Below are positions 1 through 8,449 of a DNA stretch of 35,668 bases, piece after piece. The notes beneath the pieces are model-generated. The model did not search any database and was not told the DNA's origin. It saw only the letters and a list, made by a program, of their open reading frames with translations. This DNA is from Rhizobium mesoamericanum STM3625. Its GTDB lineage: Bacteria; Pseudomonadota; Alphaproteobacteria; Rhizobiales; Rhizobiaceae. Made by a program: the position numbers and the translations under genes. The stretch is from NCBI RefSeq assembly GCF_000312665.1, contig NZ_HF536772.1, positions 878,817 through 914,484 on the forward strand, read 5' to 3'. Positions within the stretch are counted from its first letter, which is position 1; every line of letters begins with the position of its first letter.

Positions 1-120
1 AAGGTCCGGTTCGTATCCGAATGTCCGAATGCGGCTTGACACGGCCAACACCAGTATTCGCGAGGCGTAGGTTTTGAGACGTGGGCCGCTTGAGACGGCC
101 CCATATACATTGTCAGTTAG

Positions 121-423
121 CTAGTTGTTATTATCGGCGCAGGTGTTTTCCGTGTTTTCTGTGTTGCTGTTGCCGCCTTGAGTCTGGAGCGACCCTTTTC
201 CGGCCAGCTTCTTGCAGTTCTCCTTATTCAGGTTGTGTGTCTTGTGTGTCGTGCTGCTGGTGGTCATCTTGTCGATTTTTTTGGTCTTCTTCATTTTCAT
301 TGTGTCTGCTGCGGCACCGTGATTTTTGTTCATCGTTGAGCCGGTGGGTGCCGGGTTGGACTGGGCAAAGGCCGAACCAGCCAGGCTAACAGCAAGCAGA
401 GAAGCTGCCAGGAGTTTCAACAT
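121..423 (-). CDS. small secreted hypothetical protein
   Basis: The product is 100 residues long. It opens with a clear Sec signal peptide: a short basic start (MLK), a hydrophobic stretch, and an AxA-type cleavage site (SAFA-Q) near residue 20. The mature part is polar and low in complexity, rich in Lys, Thr, Met and Asn, with two cysteines, so it is probably a small periplasmic or exported protein. The start is well supported by an AAGGAGG ribosome site seven or eight bases upstream. No enzyme motif is visible and I do not recognise a named family. The Met/Lys/His-containing middle (DTMKMKKTKK) could bind metal, but that is a guess. Confidence 0.75.
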   Translation of the reverse strand: MLKLLAASLLAVSLAGSAFAQSNPAPTGSTMNKNHGAAADTMKMKKTKKIDKMTTSSTTHKTHNLNKENCKKLAGKGSLQTQGGNSNTENTENTCADNNN

Positions 424-643
424 GTCATCCTCCTTGGATGTTTAAGCTTGTGATTAGATCAAAACGATGCAGGTCGGCCATTGTTCCGGCGCATGTGGAA
501 GTGGCGGAAGAAGACAATTGTGGGCCGAAGCACGTCACCTGCTTTCTCGCCACGAGGAGGACTTGGCATTGCCACGGCCGGTGGCCGACCGCTCCTCGGG
601 AGAACGAACACTCTGCGGGGCTGGCGCAGTTGCGTTGGATGGT

Positions 644-829
644 TCAGTGCGAGGTACGTTCTGGCTTTCCCCGCCGCTTCGTTGAGGCGAATTCCTCGAG
701 CTGCTTTTCGCTCATTGAATCTGCCATGTCTTTGGACGCCCCCTTGAGTCTGCTCTTCGGGGTTTGACCACGTTTTGCCGCAAGGGCGGCGCCGGCTGCT
801 TTCTGTTGAGCCTTGGATTTTGCGGGCAT
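644..829 (-). CDS. DUF3008 family small protein
   Basis: This 61-residue basic protein begins MPAKSKAQQKAAGAALAAKR and ends with the motif MSEKQLEEFASTKRRGKPE. Both match my memory of the DUF3008 family, small cytoplasmic proteins common in Proteobacteria and of unknown role. The open frame extends upstream, but the ATG at 829 is preceded by AAAGGAAAAG at suitable spacing and gives the usual family length, so the longer start is rejected. Composition suggests a soluble, helical, probably nucleic-acid-friendly protein. It stands alone, with no sign of an operon. Confidence 0.8.
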   Translation of the reverse strand: MPAKSKAQQKAAGAALAAKRGQTPKSRLKGASKDMADSMSEKQLEEFASTKRRGKPERTSH

Positions 830-1072
830 GTTCTTTTCCTTTGGTTTTAGCAAAGTAATCGGCCGTCGCCGATAAAGTTCCCGTCTTGAGGTGCCGGTGC
901 GACGAATACGTTGTGGTGGAACCAATTTGCAAAAATTACTGGTCTTCAAACTCGATGCGCAATGTGCTCGATATCACTCGAATGGAACACGCTACGCGCA
1001 AAGGAATTCCTGGAGGCTGCTTGATCGCGATAGTTTTCAAGAGCCAAGGTTCTGAACCTCAGCTTTGTGATA

Positions 1073-1276
1073 TTAATGTAGAGTGATTGCTCGATCCGGC
1101 ACGGCTATTTCCTCAGCTACGAGACCGTTGAGCGCGATAACTACCTCATCTAAAGACCAACCGACACTAAGAGCGTGGTCAACGATCGTGTGAAATTCAC
1201 CACCGAGATATGCCTTGCAATCTTCCAGACGATCTGACGAGATTACGATCTCGCGTAAGTTCAGCCTCTTAGTCAT
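1073..1276 (-). CDS. hypothetical 67-residue protein
   Basis: A short acidic protein starting MTKRLNLREIVISSDRLEDC. The ATG at 1276 is preceded by GAGGAAAGG, about eight bases upstream, which decides this start over longer frame extensions. The sequence has no membrane segment or signal peptide and looks like a compact alpha/beta or helical fold (VDHALSVGWSLDEVVIALNG). I do not recognise the family. The codons favour G/C in third position, which supports it being real. Confidence 0.55.
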   Translation of the reverse strand: MTKRLNLREIVISSDRLEDCKAYLGGEFHTIVDHALSVGWSLDEVVIALNGLVAEEIAVPDRAITLH

Positions 1277-1639
1277 AGCCTTATCCTTTCCTCGAAAATA
1301 ACAGGCATACAAACTCGGTTGTTCCCGTGTTGCTTCACTATTTCGAGGCAACCGCGCGTCCTCTCGCGCCGTGCTCATCCTCGTCATGGGCGGTCGCTTT
1401 CCGAACGGTCTCCTGCCCGGCCCTCTATCGTCTGTAGCATCAAGTTCTTCCGCGGTACTTTTCTCGAACCCTGCGGGCGGCAGGGGAGCTCTTTGTCCAT
1501 ATGGAAGCCGAGTAGACAAAAATTCTGGAACGAACCAGCTGCCTCTGTTGTTTCAAGAAGGCGCTAGTCCTCGGCTTGCGCTGTTCCAGAGTCCAGAGCT
1601 TTCGGTTTGCGCATCGTGTCCATTGAGGAGAAGTCAGGC
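1277..1639. other. intergenic stretch without a recognised gene
   Basis: About 360 bases lie between the small minus-strand gene and udgX. Open frames exist on both strands, but none has a convincing ribosome site or a recognisable product. The stretch must carry the promoters of both flanking, divergently read genes. I see no clear repeat or terminator. Confidence 0.5.
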
Positions 1640-2275
1640 ATGTCAGAACTGCTTGGACCGGCGTTGGTGCAGGAAGAAGTGGCTGGTGCAAATCTAGACG
1701 AACTCCGCGCGAAGGCCGCAAGCTGTACACGATGCGATCTCTATAGGGACGCGACTCAGACCGTCTTCGGAGAAGGTCCGAAAACAGCGGAGGTCGTGTT
1801 CGTTGGGGAGCAGCCCGGTGACAAAGAGGATTTCGCCGGCCGGCCGTTCGTCGGCCCGGCGGGAAAGCTGTTTGATCGCTGTCTCGAACAGGCCGGGATC
1901 GAGCGCGATGAGTGCTATCTCACCAACGCGGTCAAACACTTCAAGTTTGAACGTCGCGGCAAGCGTCGTATCCATGCCAAACCCAACAAGGGCGAAATCA
2001 AGATCTGTGCATGGTGGCTTGCGGCAGAACTGCGCCTGATACGTCCAAGACTGATAGTGGCCCTTGGTGCCACCGCCGCCTATTCACTACTCGGGCCACA
2101 AGTCAAGGTTACTCGGGATCGGGGCTCTATGTTACGAGCGGCTATAGGCCCACCGGTTTTCATCACCATACACCCGTCCTCACTTCTGCGAGTACTCGAT
2201 CAACCGATGGGGCAGCTTGAGGTAGAACGATTTGTAGATGAAATGAAATGTGTCAGCTCGTTTCTCGAACACTAG
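1640..2275 (+). CDS. udgX: UdgX-type uracil-DNA glycosylase
   Basis: The 211-residue product belongs to the family 4 / UdgX branch of uracil-DNA glycosylases, which excise uracil from DNA. Visible motifs: CTRC near residues 29-32 (Fe-S ligands), GEQPGD near 56-61 (motif A), NAVKH at 96-100, the UdgX-specific loop KRRIH ending at His112, Cys123, and HPSSLLR near the C terminus (motif B). In Mycobacterium smegmatis UdgX the histidine of the RRIH loop forms a covalent link to the abasic DNA. That residue is present here, so the same suicide-type capture is expected. Ordinary family 4 enzymes have Cys where His100 lies. The ATG at 1640 follows GAGGAG; an upstream TTG start is less likely. It stands alone, next to topoisomerase IB. 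Confidence 0.88.
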   Translation: MSELLGPALVQEEVAGANLDELRAKAASCTRCDLYRDATQTVFGEGPKTAEVVFVGEQPGDKEDFAGRPFVGPAGKLFDRCLEQAGIERDECYLTNAVKHFKFERRGKRRIHAKPNKGEIKICAWWLAAELRLIRPRLIVALGATAAYSLLGPQVKVTRDRGSMLRAAIGPPVFITIHPSSLLRVLDQPMGQLEVERFVDEMKCVSSFLEH

Positions 2276-2329
2276 GTTGGTGTCCGGGCGGCGTGGACGC
2301 AAAACCGTTTATCACCACCGTCAGCCCTT

Positions 2330-3400
2330 TCATTTTTGCTTGGACTTCAGCCAATGCAGGACGTTACGCTCCCCCTCGTCCATCCACATCAAGAGGCGTT
2401 CGCTCGTGGTTTGGGGAAACCTAAGAAGCTCTCCAAGCCGTCCTGCACGAAAGTCGTCGAATATTGCTGGATGGATGTAGGAAGACCGGCAAACCGCCCT
2501 GGTGTTAACGAGCTTGGCAGCGACCAGATCGATTGCCTGGTTCAATTGAGCAGCAATACCACGTTCTGAGGTTGCGGTCTGAATTGGCGCCAGTGCGGCA
2601 GCCGCCAGGCATGTGGCTCCCCATGTCCGAAACTGGCGCGAGGTAAAATCCTCGCCAGTCACCTCTTTGATATACGCGTTGACATTCTGAGAGGATATCT
2701 CGCGATATCCTCCTGCATCGCATAGATATTTGAATAACCGCTGGCCTGGAAGCTCTTGAAGGCTGCGTACAACCCCGGCGATTCGTCGGTCTGTATGGGC
2801 AAGGTTCCACTCTTTTCCGGACTTGCCCTTAAAACGAAACTTAACGGTGGCACCCTCGATCTTCACGTGCCGGCTGCGCAGAGTCGTCAATCCGTATGAC
2901 TTGTTCGTCTCAGCATAACCGGCAGTTCCAACGCGCATGTAGAGATTGTCGAGCATCCACACGACTGTCGCTAACGCCTTCTCGAAAGTAAGTTTCCTGC
3001 CGCGGAGGTCGATGTCCACCCGCTCACGAATGTCGGGAAGGTGCATGCCAAAATCCAAGAGCCGGTCAAATTTGGCCTGCTCGCGTTCAGCATGCCAGTC
3101 AGGATGGTACGTGTATTGTTTGCGTCCACGCGCGTCTATGCCGATGGCCTGCAAATGCGACAGCGGATTGGTCGAAATGATGACGTCCCGGTAGGCTGGC
3201 GGAACTGCGAGCCCATCCAGGCGTCTGATCTCTGCTTCCTCTTTGATCCGCCGCCCGTCCGGAGAGTAATAGAGAAAACCATTCTTGCCCCGCCGGCGAG
3301 TAATGCCCTGCTCGAGCCCGACAATATAGACCAGGCCTGACGTGAGTTTCGCTTCGGCTGCCAGCGCGTCGATCGCGTTCTTGGATAGTGTCTCGGCCAT
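2330..3400 (-). CDS. DNA topoisomerase IB (poxvirus-like)
   Basis: A 356-residue protein with the N-terminal beta domain and C-terminal catalytic domain of bacterial type IB topoisomerases, which relax supercoils through a 3'-phosphotyrosyl intermediate. Seen are VPPAYRDVIISTNPLSHLQAIGIDARGR-like DNA-contacting sequence near the N terminus, the core LRSRHVKIEG and FRFKGKSGKEW, the tract SRQFRTWGAT, and the likely nucleophile Tyr308 in SSYIHP. I place the start at the ATG at 3400 because the family begins near the SGLVYIVG... segment; no strong ribosome site decides it, and the frame extends to 3457. In rhizobia such genes often sit among stress and repair genes, as here beside udgX. Confidence 0.88.
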   Translation of the reverse strand: MAETLSKNAIDALAAEAKLTSGLVYIVGLEQGITRRRGKNGFLYYSPDGRRIKEEAEIRRLDGLAVPPAYRDVIISTNPLSHLQAIGIDARGRKQYTYHPDWHAEREQAKFDRLLDFGMHLPDIRERVDIDLRGRKLTFEKALATVVWMLDNLYMRVGTAGYAETNKSYGLTTLRSRHVKIEGATVKFRFKGKSGKEWNLAHTDRRIAGVVRSLQELPGQRLFKYLCDAGGYREISSQNVNAYIKEVTGEDFTSRQFRTWGATCLAAAALAPIQTATSERGIAAQLNQAIDLVAAKLVNTRAVCRSSYIHPAIFDDFRAGRLGELLRFPQTTSERLLMWMDEGERNVLHWLKSKQK

Positions 3401-3609
3401 GGCCGAAAAACACAGAAACCGGACTATGGTTCCTTCAGAAGCATCTTGGTGCAGCATCTGCCGCTCGAGGGGAACCTTCCACCACCGGCGGTCTTATCCA
3501 TCCGCGTCCAGAAAGCGGGCGTCGGTCACGGCCAGATTATGTCCCGCACGAAATCTCGGCCGACGCGCTTGGGCAACCGACGAAAGACAATCGCAAGAAG
3601 GCGCTTCAA

Positions 3610-4335
3610 ATGTGGTTTTCGGAAATAGTGCTAAACAGGATGTCGGAGGAGTTGACCTGGGCCGACATCCTCCTGCGGATAGTGTTAACCGTGATCGCTG
3701 CATCGCTTATCGGAATCAATCGGGAACAGGGCGGTCACGCGGCCGGCTTCAGGACGACCGTTCTGGTTGCGCTTGCGGCCTGTTTGGCGATGTTGCAGGC
3801 AAATGCGTTGCTGATCGTTGAAGGCACCGAACATTCAGGCTTGGCACGCATGGACGTTCTGCGTTTTGCGCTGGGTGTTTTAACTGGAGTAGGCTTCATT
3901 GGCGGCGGAGCGGTTCTGCATCGTGGGAACCTGGTAAAGGGCGTAACCACCGCAGCCACTATATGGGCAATGACGACCATTGGCCTGTGTTTCGGCGGCG
4001 GGCAGCTCGGCATTGGTATGGTCGGAGCAGCGGTTGCGTTCTTCTTCCTGTCGCCCATGAAGGCATTGGATGATTGGCTCCCTAGGCGACATCGGGCAAG
4101 GGTGGAAATTCTGACGGGGGCGGATCTTGCCGCAGACGATCTAAAAAAAGCACTAAACCTGTACGATTGCGACGTTCAATTTTCATCGAGCGGGCGCGGG
4201 GAGGACGCACGTTGGGTTCTCGCATTCGATCTGCGGTGGCGAGGTCGCAGGTTGGCAACCGCGGAAACCATACATATGAAACTGCGACAGGACTTCGATG
4301 TCGTTCGCTTTGCTTTGTACGAGCATGGCGTCTGA
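3610..4335 (+). CDS. MgtC/SapB family membrane protein
   Basis: The roughly 241-residue protein shows the MgtC/SapB pattern: four or five N-terminal hydrophobic helices, the INREQGGHAAGFRT loop, the LTGVGFIGGGAVLHRG motif, and GVTTAATIWAMTTIG. A soluble C-terminal domain of about 90 residues follows (RVEILTGADLAADD onward). MgtC proteins help survival at low magnesium and acidic pH, and in some bacteria act on the ATP synthase or potassium uptake rather than transporting magnesium. Two starts are possible: ATG 3610 (after AGAAGG) and ATG 3640; I prefer 3610. The gene is read divergently from topoisomerase IB across about 210 bases that must hold both promoters. Confidence 0.88.
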   Translation: MWFSEIVLNRMSEELTWADILLRIVLTVIAASLIGINREQGGHAAGFRTTVLVALAACLAMLQANALLIVEGTEHSGLARMDVLRFALGVLTGVGFIGGGAVLHRGNLVKGVTTAATIWAMTTIGLCFGGGQLGIGMVGAAVAFFFLSPMKALDDWLPRRHRARVEILTGADLAADDLKKALNLYDCDVQFSSSGRGEDARWVLAFDLRWRGRRLATAETIHMKLRQDFDVVRFALYEHGV

Positions 4336-4336
4336 G

Positions 4337-4559
4337 CTAATGCTCGATCGAGAGGTGCGATTTAGGCAGCCACGCGTTGGCGAACGCGACCGACAGGCTG
4401 TCGTGTGTCCCAAAATCGGCTTCCATTAGGTCAACTGCGGTCGCAGTCACGGCTCTGGCGCGTTCGCTTTCCGGATCTACGTCGTCTCGCACCGCGCATC
4501 GATCCCGCTGTGAGGACTTCAACATCTCCGTTATTGAGTGTGATTGTGGGGAACTTCAT
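4337..4559 (-). pseudogene. possible frameshifted small gene
   Basis: An ATG at 4559 has a good ribosome site (GGAGGG, about nine bases upstream) and starts MKFPTITLNNGDVEVLTAGS, which reads like real protein. That frame then turns into an Arg-rich run and stops at 4431. The frame shifted by one base carries a plausible continuation to 4337 (for example AVTATAVDLMEADF and ending HLSIEH), with G/C-rich third positions. The simplest reading is one small gene of about 73 codons broken by a single-base indel near 4490-4500, or a sequencing error there. I do not recognise the family. The rest of the gap 4336-4791 shows nothing else. Confidence 0.35.
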
Positions 4560-4791
4560 GACGGCGTCCCTCCGATCGGGCGAGCGCAGCAATCTGCCGC
4601 CGCATTCGCAGTATGCGCTGGATTGCGAGATGGTCATAAAAATGCCCCTCGGAATTCGTCACGAGCACCCTATGGACCTTGGCAGCCGAAGATGATCCCG
4701 GCCGCAACGCTGGCGATGGGCGAACAGAAAAACGTTCCCGATGTTTGAAGCCCTTATGAAACCTTTTGAATTTTAAGCCGTTGTCGCGCTT

Positions 4792-6762
4792 ATGTCCGAC
4801 GCTAAAATTGATCCGAAATCGGTCGACAAACCGAACGGTGGCCAAAAGTCGCGCCGAAAGGAATCGGCTGTCGAAGCCACGCCCCCACCAGATGTCACCG
4901 ACTCCGATTCACAGTTGACGGCTGAGGAGTCGGAGCAGGCTCGCAAGAAGTATCTGCTGAAGCGTTTCTGGATCAGCGCGCGCGGCTATTGGGGTCGCGG
5001 CGGCGACAGATTCGCGTGGCCATGCTCGCTCGGACTATTGACCCTGATCGTCGTCAATGTCGGATTCCAATATGGAATCAATATTTGGAATCGGGCAATT
5101 TTTGACGCCATCGAGCAATATAACGCCCGCACCGTGTATTTTCTGAGCGCCGTATTCCTGCCGCTCGTACTCGGAAGCATCGTCCTCGTCACGACTCAAG
5201 TCGCCCTTCGTATGGCGATCCAGCGTCGTTGGCGTTCCTGGCTTACGACCGCCGTGATCGCCCGCTGGCTCGCAAACGGCCGTTACTATCAGTTGAACCT
5301 TATTGGTGGCGATCACAAGAACCCCGAAGCCCGCATCGCGGAGGATTTGCGAATTGCCACCGAATCGCCTGTCGATTTCATCGCTGGTGTCACCTCCGCA
5401 TTTTTGTCGGCCTCGACCTTCATCCTGGTGCTTTGGACGATCGGCGGAGCCCTACATCTGACAATCGCAGGTTCGACCGTTACGGTTCCAGGCTTTCTCG
5501 TCATCACTGCGGTGCTCTACGCCGCGATTACGTCCAGCTCGATGGCGGTCATCGGCCGCAACTTCGTCCGCGTCTCTGAGGTCAAAAACCAGGCGGAAGC
5601 CGAATTTCGCTACACGCTGACGCACGTGCGGGAAAACGGCGAGAGTATCGCACTGCTCGGCGGTGAAGAGGAGGAGCGTAACGACCTCCACAAGACATTT
5701 ACCAATGCGCTTAGACAATGGGCGCTCCTTGCGCGCCAGCACATGCGCACAACGCTTGTGTCACAGGGATCGAGCCTGCTTGCGCCGGTCGTGCCCGTTT
5801 TGCTTTGCGCGCCCAAGTTTCTCGAAGGTAGCATGACGCTTGGGCAGCTGATGCAGGCGGCTTCCGCTTTCGCCATCGTTCAGAGCGCGTTCGGATGGCT
5901 TGTCGACAACTATCCTCGTCTCGCCGATTGGAATGCCTGTGCGCGACGTGTTGCGTCGCTGATGATGTCACTCGACGGGCTCGAGCGCGCGGAACAGAGC
6001 AACGCATTGGGGCGCATCCAGCGCGGTGAAACTGAAGGCAATGTGATGCTCAGCCTAAACGATCTCTCCGTATCGCTTGACGATGGTACAGCCGTGGTCA
6101 AGGAAACCCAGGTCGCGATCGAACCGGGCGAGCGGGTGCTCGTGGCCGGTGAGTCCGGTACAGGCAAGAGCACTTTGGTGCGGGCCATCGCAGGCCTCTG
6201 GCCGTGGGGGGACGGCAGCGTCAGTTTCCACGCTAACAAACAACTGTTCATGTTACCGCAACGGCCTTACATCCCTTCTGGTACGCTCCGCCGTGCCGTC
6301 GCCTATCCCGGCGCCGCTGATAGCTGGACGCTCGATAAGATCAAGGCGGCTCTCGACAAAGTGGGCCTCGATTATTTGACCGACAAGATCGAGGAAGACG
6401 CGCCTTGGGACCAGACGTTGTCGGGTGGCGAGAAGCAACGGCTCGCTTTTGCGCGTCTCCTGCTGCACAATCCCGATATCATTGTGCTGGATGAAGCGAC
6501 GTCAGCACTCGACGAGAAGAGTCAGGACAGGATGATGGAAATGTTGATCCATGAATTGCCAAAGGTCACCATCATCAGCGTTGCCCATCGAGCCGAGCTC
6601 GAAGCCTTCCATAGCCGCAAGATCACCTTGGAGCGGCGCGAAGGGGGCGCGAAGCTTGTCAGCGATGTTGATCTTATCCCCCATAAGAGAAAGCGGAATT
6701 TGCTTTCGCGCATCGTTGAGAACCAGCGCTCCCTACCGAAAGTCAGCAAGACACCTCGATAG
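4792..6762 (+). CDS. fused ABC permease/ATPase, BacA/BclA/YddA-like
   Basis: A 656-residue half-transporter with permease and ATPase in one chain. After a charged N-terminal tail of about 65 residues come around five to six membrane segments (from FAWPCSLGLLTLIVVNVG to SLLAPVVPVLLCAP) of the ABC_membrane_2 / SbmA-BacA type, with the family-typical IWNRAIFDAIE loop. The ATPase follows: Walker A GESGTGKST near residue 453, signature LSGGEKQR near 543, Walker B and D-loop IIVLDEATSALDE near 567. Relatives include BclA of Bradyrhizobium, which takes up nodule-specific cysteine-rich peptides, and YddA; others were annotated as very-long-chain fatty acid exporters. Peptide uptake across the inner membrane is the likeliest role, but the substrate is inferred. 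It stands alone. Confidence 0.85.
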   Translation: MSDAKIDPKSVDKPNGGQKSRRKESAVEATPPPDVTDSDSQLTAEESEQARKKYLLKRFWISARGYWGRGGDRFAWPCSLGLLTLIVVNVGFQYGINIWNRAIFDAIEQYNARTVYFLSAVFLPLVLGSIVLVTTQVALRMAIQRRWRSWLTTAVIARWLANGRYYQLNLIGGDHKNPEARIAEDLRIATESPVDFIAGVTSAFLSASTFILVLWTIGGALHLTIAGSTVTVPGFLVITAVLYAAITSSSMAVIGRNFVRVSEVKNQAEAEFRYTLTHVRENGESIALLGGEEEERNDLHKTFTNALRQWALLARQHMRTTLVSQGSSLLAPVVPVLLCAPKFLEGSMTLGQLMQAASAFAIVQSAFGWLVDNYPRLADWNACARRVASLMMSLDGLERAEQSNALGRIQRGETEGNVMLSLNDLSVSLDDGTAVVKETQVAIEPGERVLVAGESGTGKSTLVRAIAGLWPWGDGSVSFHANKQLFMLPQRPYIPSGTLRRAVAYPGAADSWTLDKIKAALDKVGLDYLTDKIEEDAPWDQTLSGGEKQRLAFARLLLHNPDIIVLDEATSALDEKSQDRMMEMLIHELPKVTIISVAHRAELEAFHSRKITLERREGGAKLVSDVDLIPHKRKRNLLSRIVENQRSLPKVSKTPR

Positions 6763-6938
6763 CCGTGGTAGAGATGTTTTCACACAGCTCAACCCGCACC
6801 GTCGTGCCAGGGCGCATCGAAACCGGTTACGCGTTGAGGGCAACGAGTTCGTTGCCTCGTTACCAGAAAGACGGGCAGATCGTGCCACGACGGACCCGCT
6901 TTGTGTTGCGGTTTGCCGCTGCCCTAAAGGTGCTTCCG

Positions 6939-7376
6939 TCAGTGGGCTCTCTGGGAATGCGCGCCGCCGCGTTGCGAGATGCCGCTCAGTGCCTTGCCTG
7001 TTTCCATCGCTTCGCCCTTCATGGCGAGATCGCCAAGCGAAATAATACCGACAAGCCGCTTGCTTCGGTTAAGGACAGGCAAGCGCCGCACTTGAAGATC
7101 GCCCATATGATGAAGGACGTCTTCCACATCTTCGTCGTCGAAGCAGTATTTAACATCGGTACTCATCACGTCGCGAACCCTTGCGTTCGGGCCCTTGCCC
7201 TCCCCGACGCCTCGAATAGCGATGTCGCGATCGGTGATCATACCGACCAATCGGTCATTTTCAGCCACCGGGAGGACGCCGGCATCAAGACGCCCCATCA
7301 TTAAAGCGACATCCTGTAACGTCTGCTCGGGATCGGTGATCTGGACATCCGTGGTCATACAATCGCTGACTTTCAT
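6939..7376 (-). CDS. two-CBS-domain protein
   Basis: The 145-residue protein is little more than a pair of CBS domains. The first is near residues 8-60 (MTTDVQITDPEQTLQDVALMM, VGMITDRDIAIRG) and the second near 70-125 (VRDVMSTDVKYCFDDEDVEDVL, LVGIISLGDLAMKG). Such Bateman modules bind adenine nucleotides and act as energy or redox sensors. Stand-alone versions are common in rhizobia, often among stress genes. A strong AGGAGG lies about five bases before the ATG. The C-terminal tail (GKALSGISQRGGAHSQRAH) is polar and probably disordered. The partner protein is unknown. Confidence 0.9.
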   Translation of the reverse strand: MKVSDCMTTDVQITDPEQTLQDVALMMGRLDAGVLPVAENDRLVGMITDRDIAIRGVGEGKGPNARVRDVMSTDVKYCFDDEDVEDVLHHMGDLQVRRLPVLNRSKRLVGIISLGDLAMKGEAMETGKALSGISQRGGAHSQRAH

Positions 7377-7600
7377 GATAACCTCCTCGCGCGTTGCCCG
7401 CGCTAGCTGGGCGGATCAGAAATTCAACGCACATTGGTCGGAAACGTTCCTGCCGGGGGGCCTGGTCAGGACGAAATCTGACCATCGTATCTCCGATGAA
7501 ACAACAATCCGGATGGGAGCTCGCTCTGGCCTCGAGTTCCTCAAGGCTGACCTTCAAATCCGGTGCGCTATTGACCATTACTCGAGAAAAAGTATTCCTT

Positions 7601-7610
7601 TTGTCGACAA
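7601..7610. promoter_or_regulatory. candidate GntR operator, site 1 (TTGTCGACAA)
   Basis: A perfect 10-base palindrome lying 11 bases before the ATG of the GntR regulator and just upstream of its AGAGGA ribosome site. The same core recurs in front of hypD. Its place suggests autoregulation by steric block. This is inferred from position and repetition only. Confidence 0.55.
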
Positions 7611-7621
7611 GAGGATTCCCA

Positions 7622-8326
7622 ATGACTGATAACGATGCGATTTCCACTTCTGAACGCAAGCGCGGTTCCGGCGTCAAGATGGTCTACGACCTATTGCGCG
7701 ATGAGATCCTTGATCTGGTCCTGCCGCCCGGTAGCCCGATCGATGAGGTGCAACTGGCGGAGCGATTCAAGATGTCGCGCACACCGATCCGCGAGGCGCT
7801 CGTGCGGCTGGCGGGTGAAGGGCTGATTGATACGCTGCCCAATCGTTCGACCATGGTCTCGAATATCGATTTCCTCAACATGCATACCTTCTTCGATGCT
7901 CTGGTGCTGATGTACCGCGTGACCACGCGTCTAGCCGCCCAGTATCACCGCATTGAGGACCTGCAGGTGATCCGCGGGCATCAGGCCGAATTTGCCGCCG
8001 CCGTGGCGGCGCAGGATGCCTTGGCGATGATCGCTACAAACGCCGCCTTCCATTCGGCTATCGCCGATGCGGGACGCAACGCTTACTTCACCGGCCTCTT
8101 CAATCGCCTTCTCGATGAGGGACGGCGGATCTTGCGCCTCTATTACCAGTCTTATGAGGATCGATTGCCACAACGGTTCGTGGACGAGCACGAGGATATT
8201 ATCGCCGTCATCGCCGCTCGCGACACCGAGGCCGCCGACCGCTTGGCGACGATCCACGCCGAACAGATCGTGCAGCAGATACAGAAGCTTTTCGCCCGAG
8301 GCGGCAAGTTGAATATTGCCCTTTGA
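7622..8326 (+). CDS. GntR family (FCD) transcriptional regulator
   Basis: A 234-residue regulator. The N-terminal winged helix (about residues 15-80) includes the GntR signature LAERFKMSRTPIREALVRLAGEGLI. The C-terminal all-helical FCD ligand domain (about 90-220) carries the usual metal-site histidines, in NAAFHSAIADAGRN, VDEHEDII and ATIHAEQI. FCD regulators typically repress catabolic genes and release DNA on binding a pathway acid. It lies immediately upstream of, and in the same direction as, hypD, so control of hydroxyproline catabolism is the natural role, similar to HypR of S. meliloti as I recall it. The ATG at 7622 follows AGAGGA; longer in-frame starts upstream lack support. Confidence 0.88.
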   Translation: MTDNDAISTSERKRGSGVKMVYDLLRDEILDLVLPPGSPIDEVQLAERFKMSRTPIREALVRLAGEGLIDTLPNRSTMVSNIDFLNMHTFFDALVLMYRVTTRLAAQYHRIEDLQVIRGHQAEFAAAVAAQDALAMIATNAAFHSAIADAGRNAYFTGLFNRLLDEGRRILRLYYQSYEDRLPQRFVDEHEDIIAVIAARDTEAADRLATIHAEQIVQQIQKLFARGGKLNIAL

Positions 8327-8332
8327 TCAGTT

Positions 8333-8360
8333 GCATAATTTTTGTCGACAAATAATATGC
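8333..8360. promoter_or_regulatory. candidate GntR operator, site 2, 28-base near-palindrome
   Basis: The core TTTGTCGACAAA (8341-8352) is a perfect palindrome. Symmetry extends outward to GCATA on the left and TATGC on the right, with 12 of 14 base pairs matching across the 28 bases. It lies about 90 bases before hypD, where its promoter should be, and only a few bases after the regulator's stop. It shares the TTGTCGACAA core with the site at 7601. Confidence 0.65.
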
Positions 8361-8449
8361 AAATGCTATAACCGGCGTCGAAGGCCAGGGACCGGCGCCA
8401 ATGGAAGCGGCGATCCCAGTCCGTCCAGCCAGGCAACAGGAGTTTCGCA

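Noticed and set aside
5900..5909. Extra TTGTCGACAA copy
   Set aside because: Lies in the middle of the BclA-like coding sequence, where it encodes part of LVDN; treated as chance.
6765..7304. Plus-strand open frame of 179 codons
   Set aside because: Mostly opposite the CBS-domain gene; product is not protein-like and the first part has no homology that I recognise.
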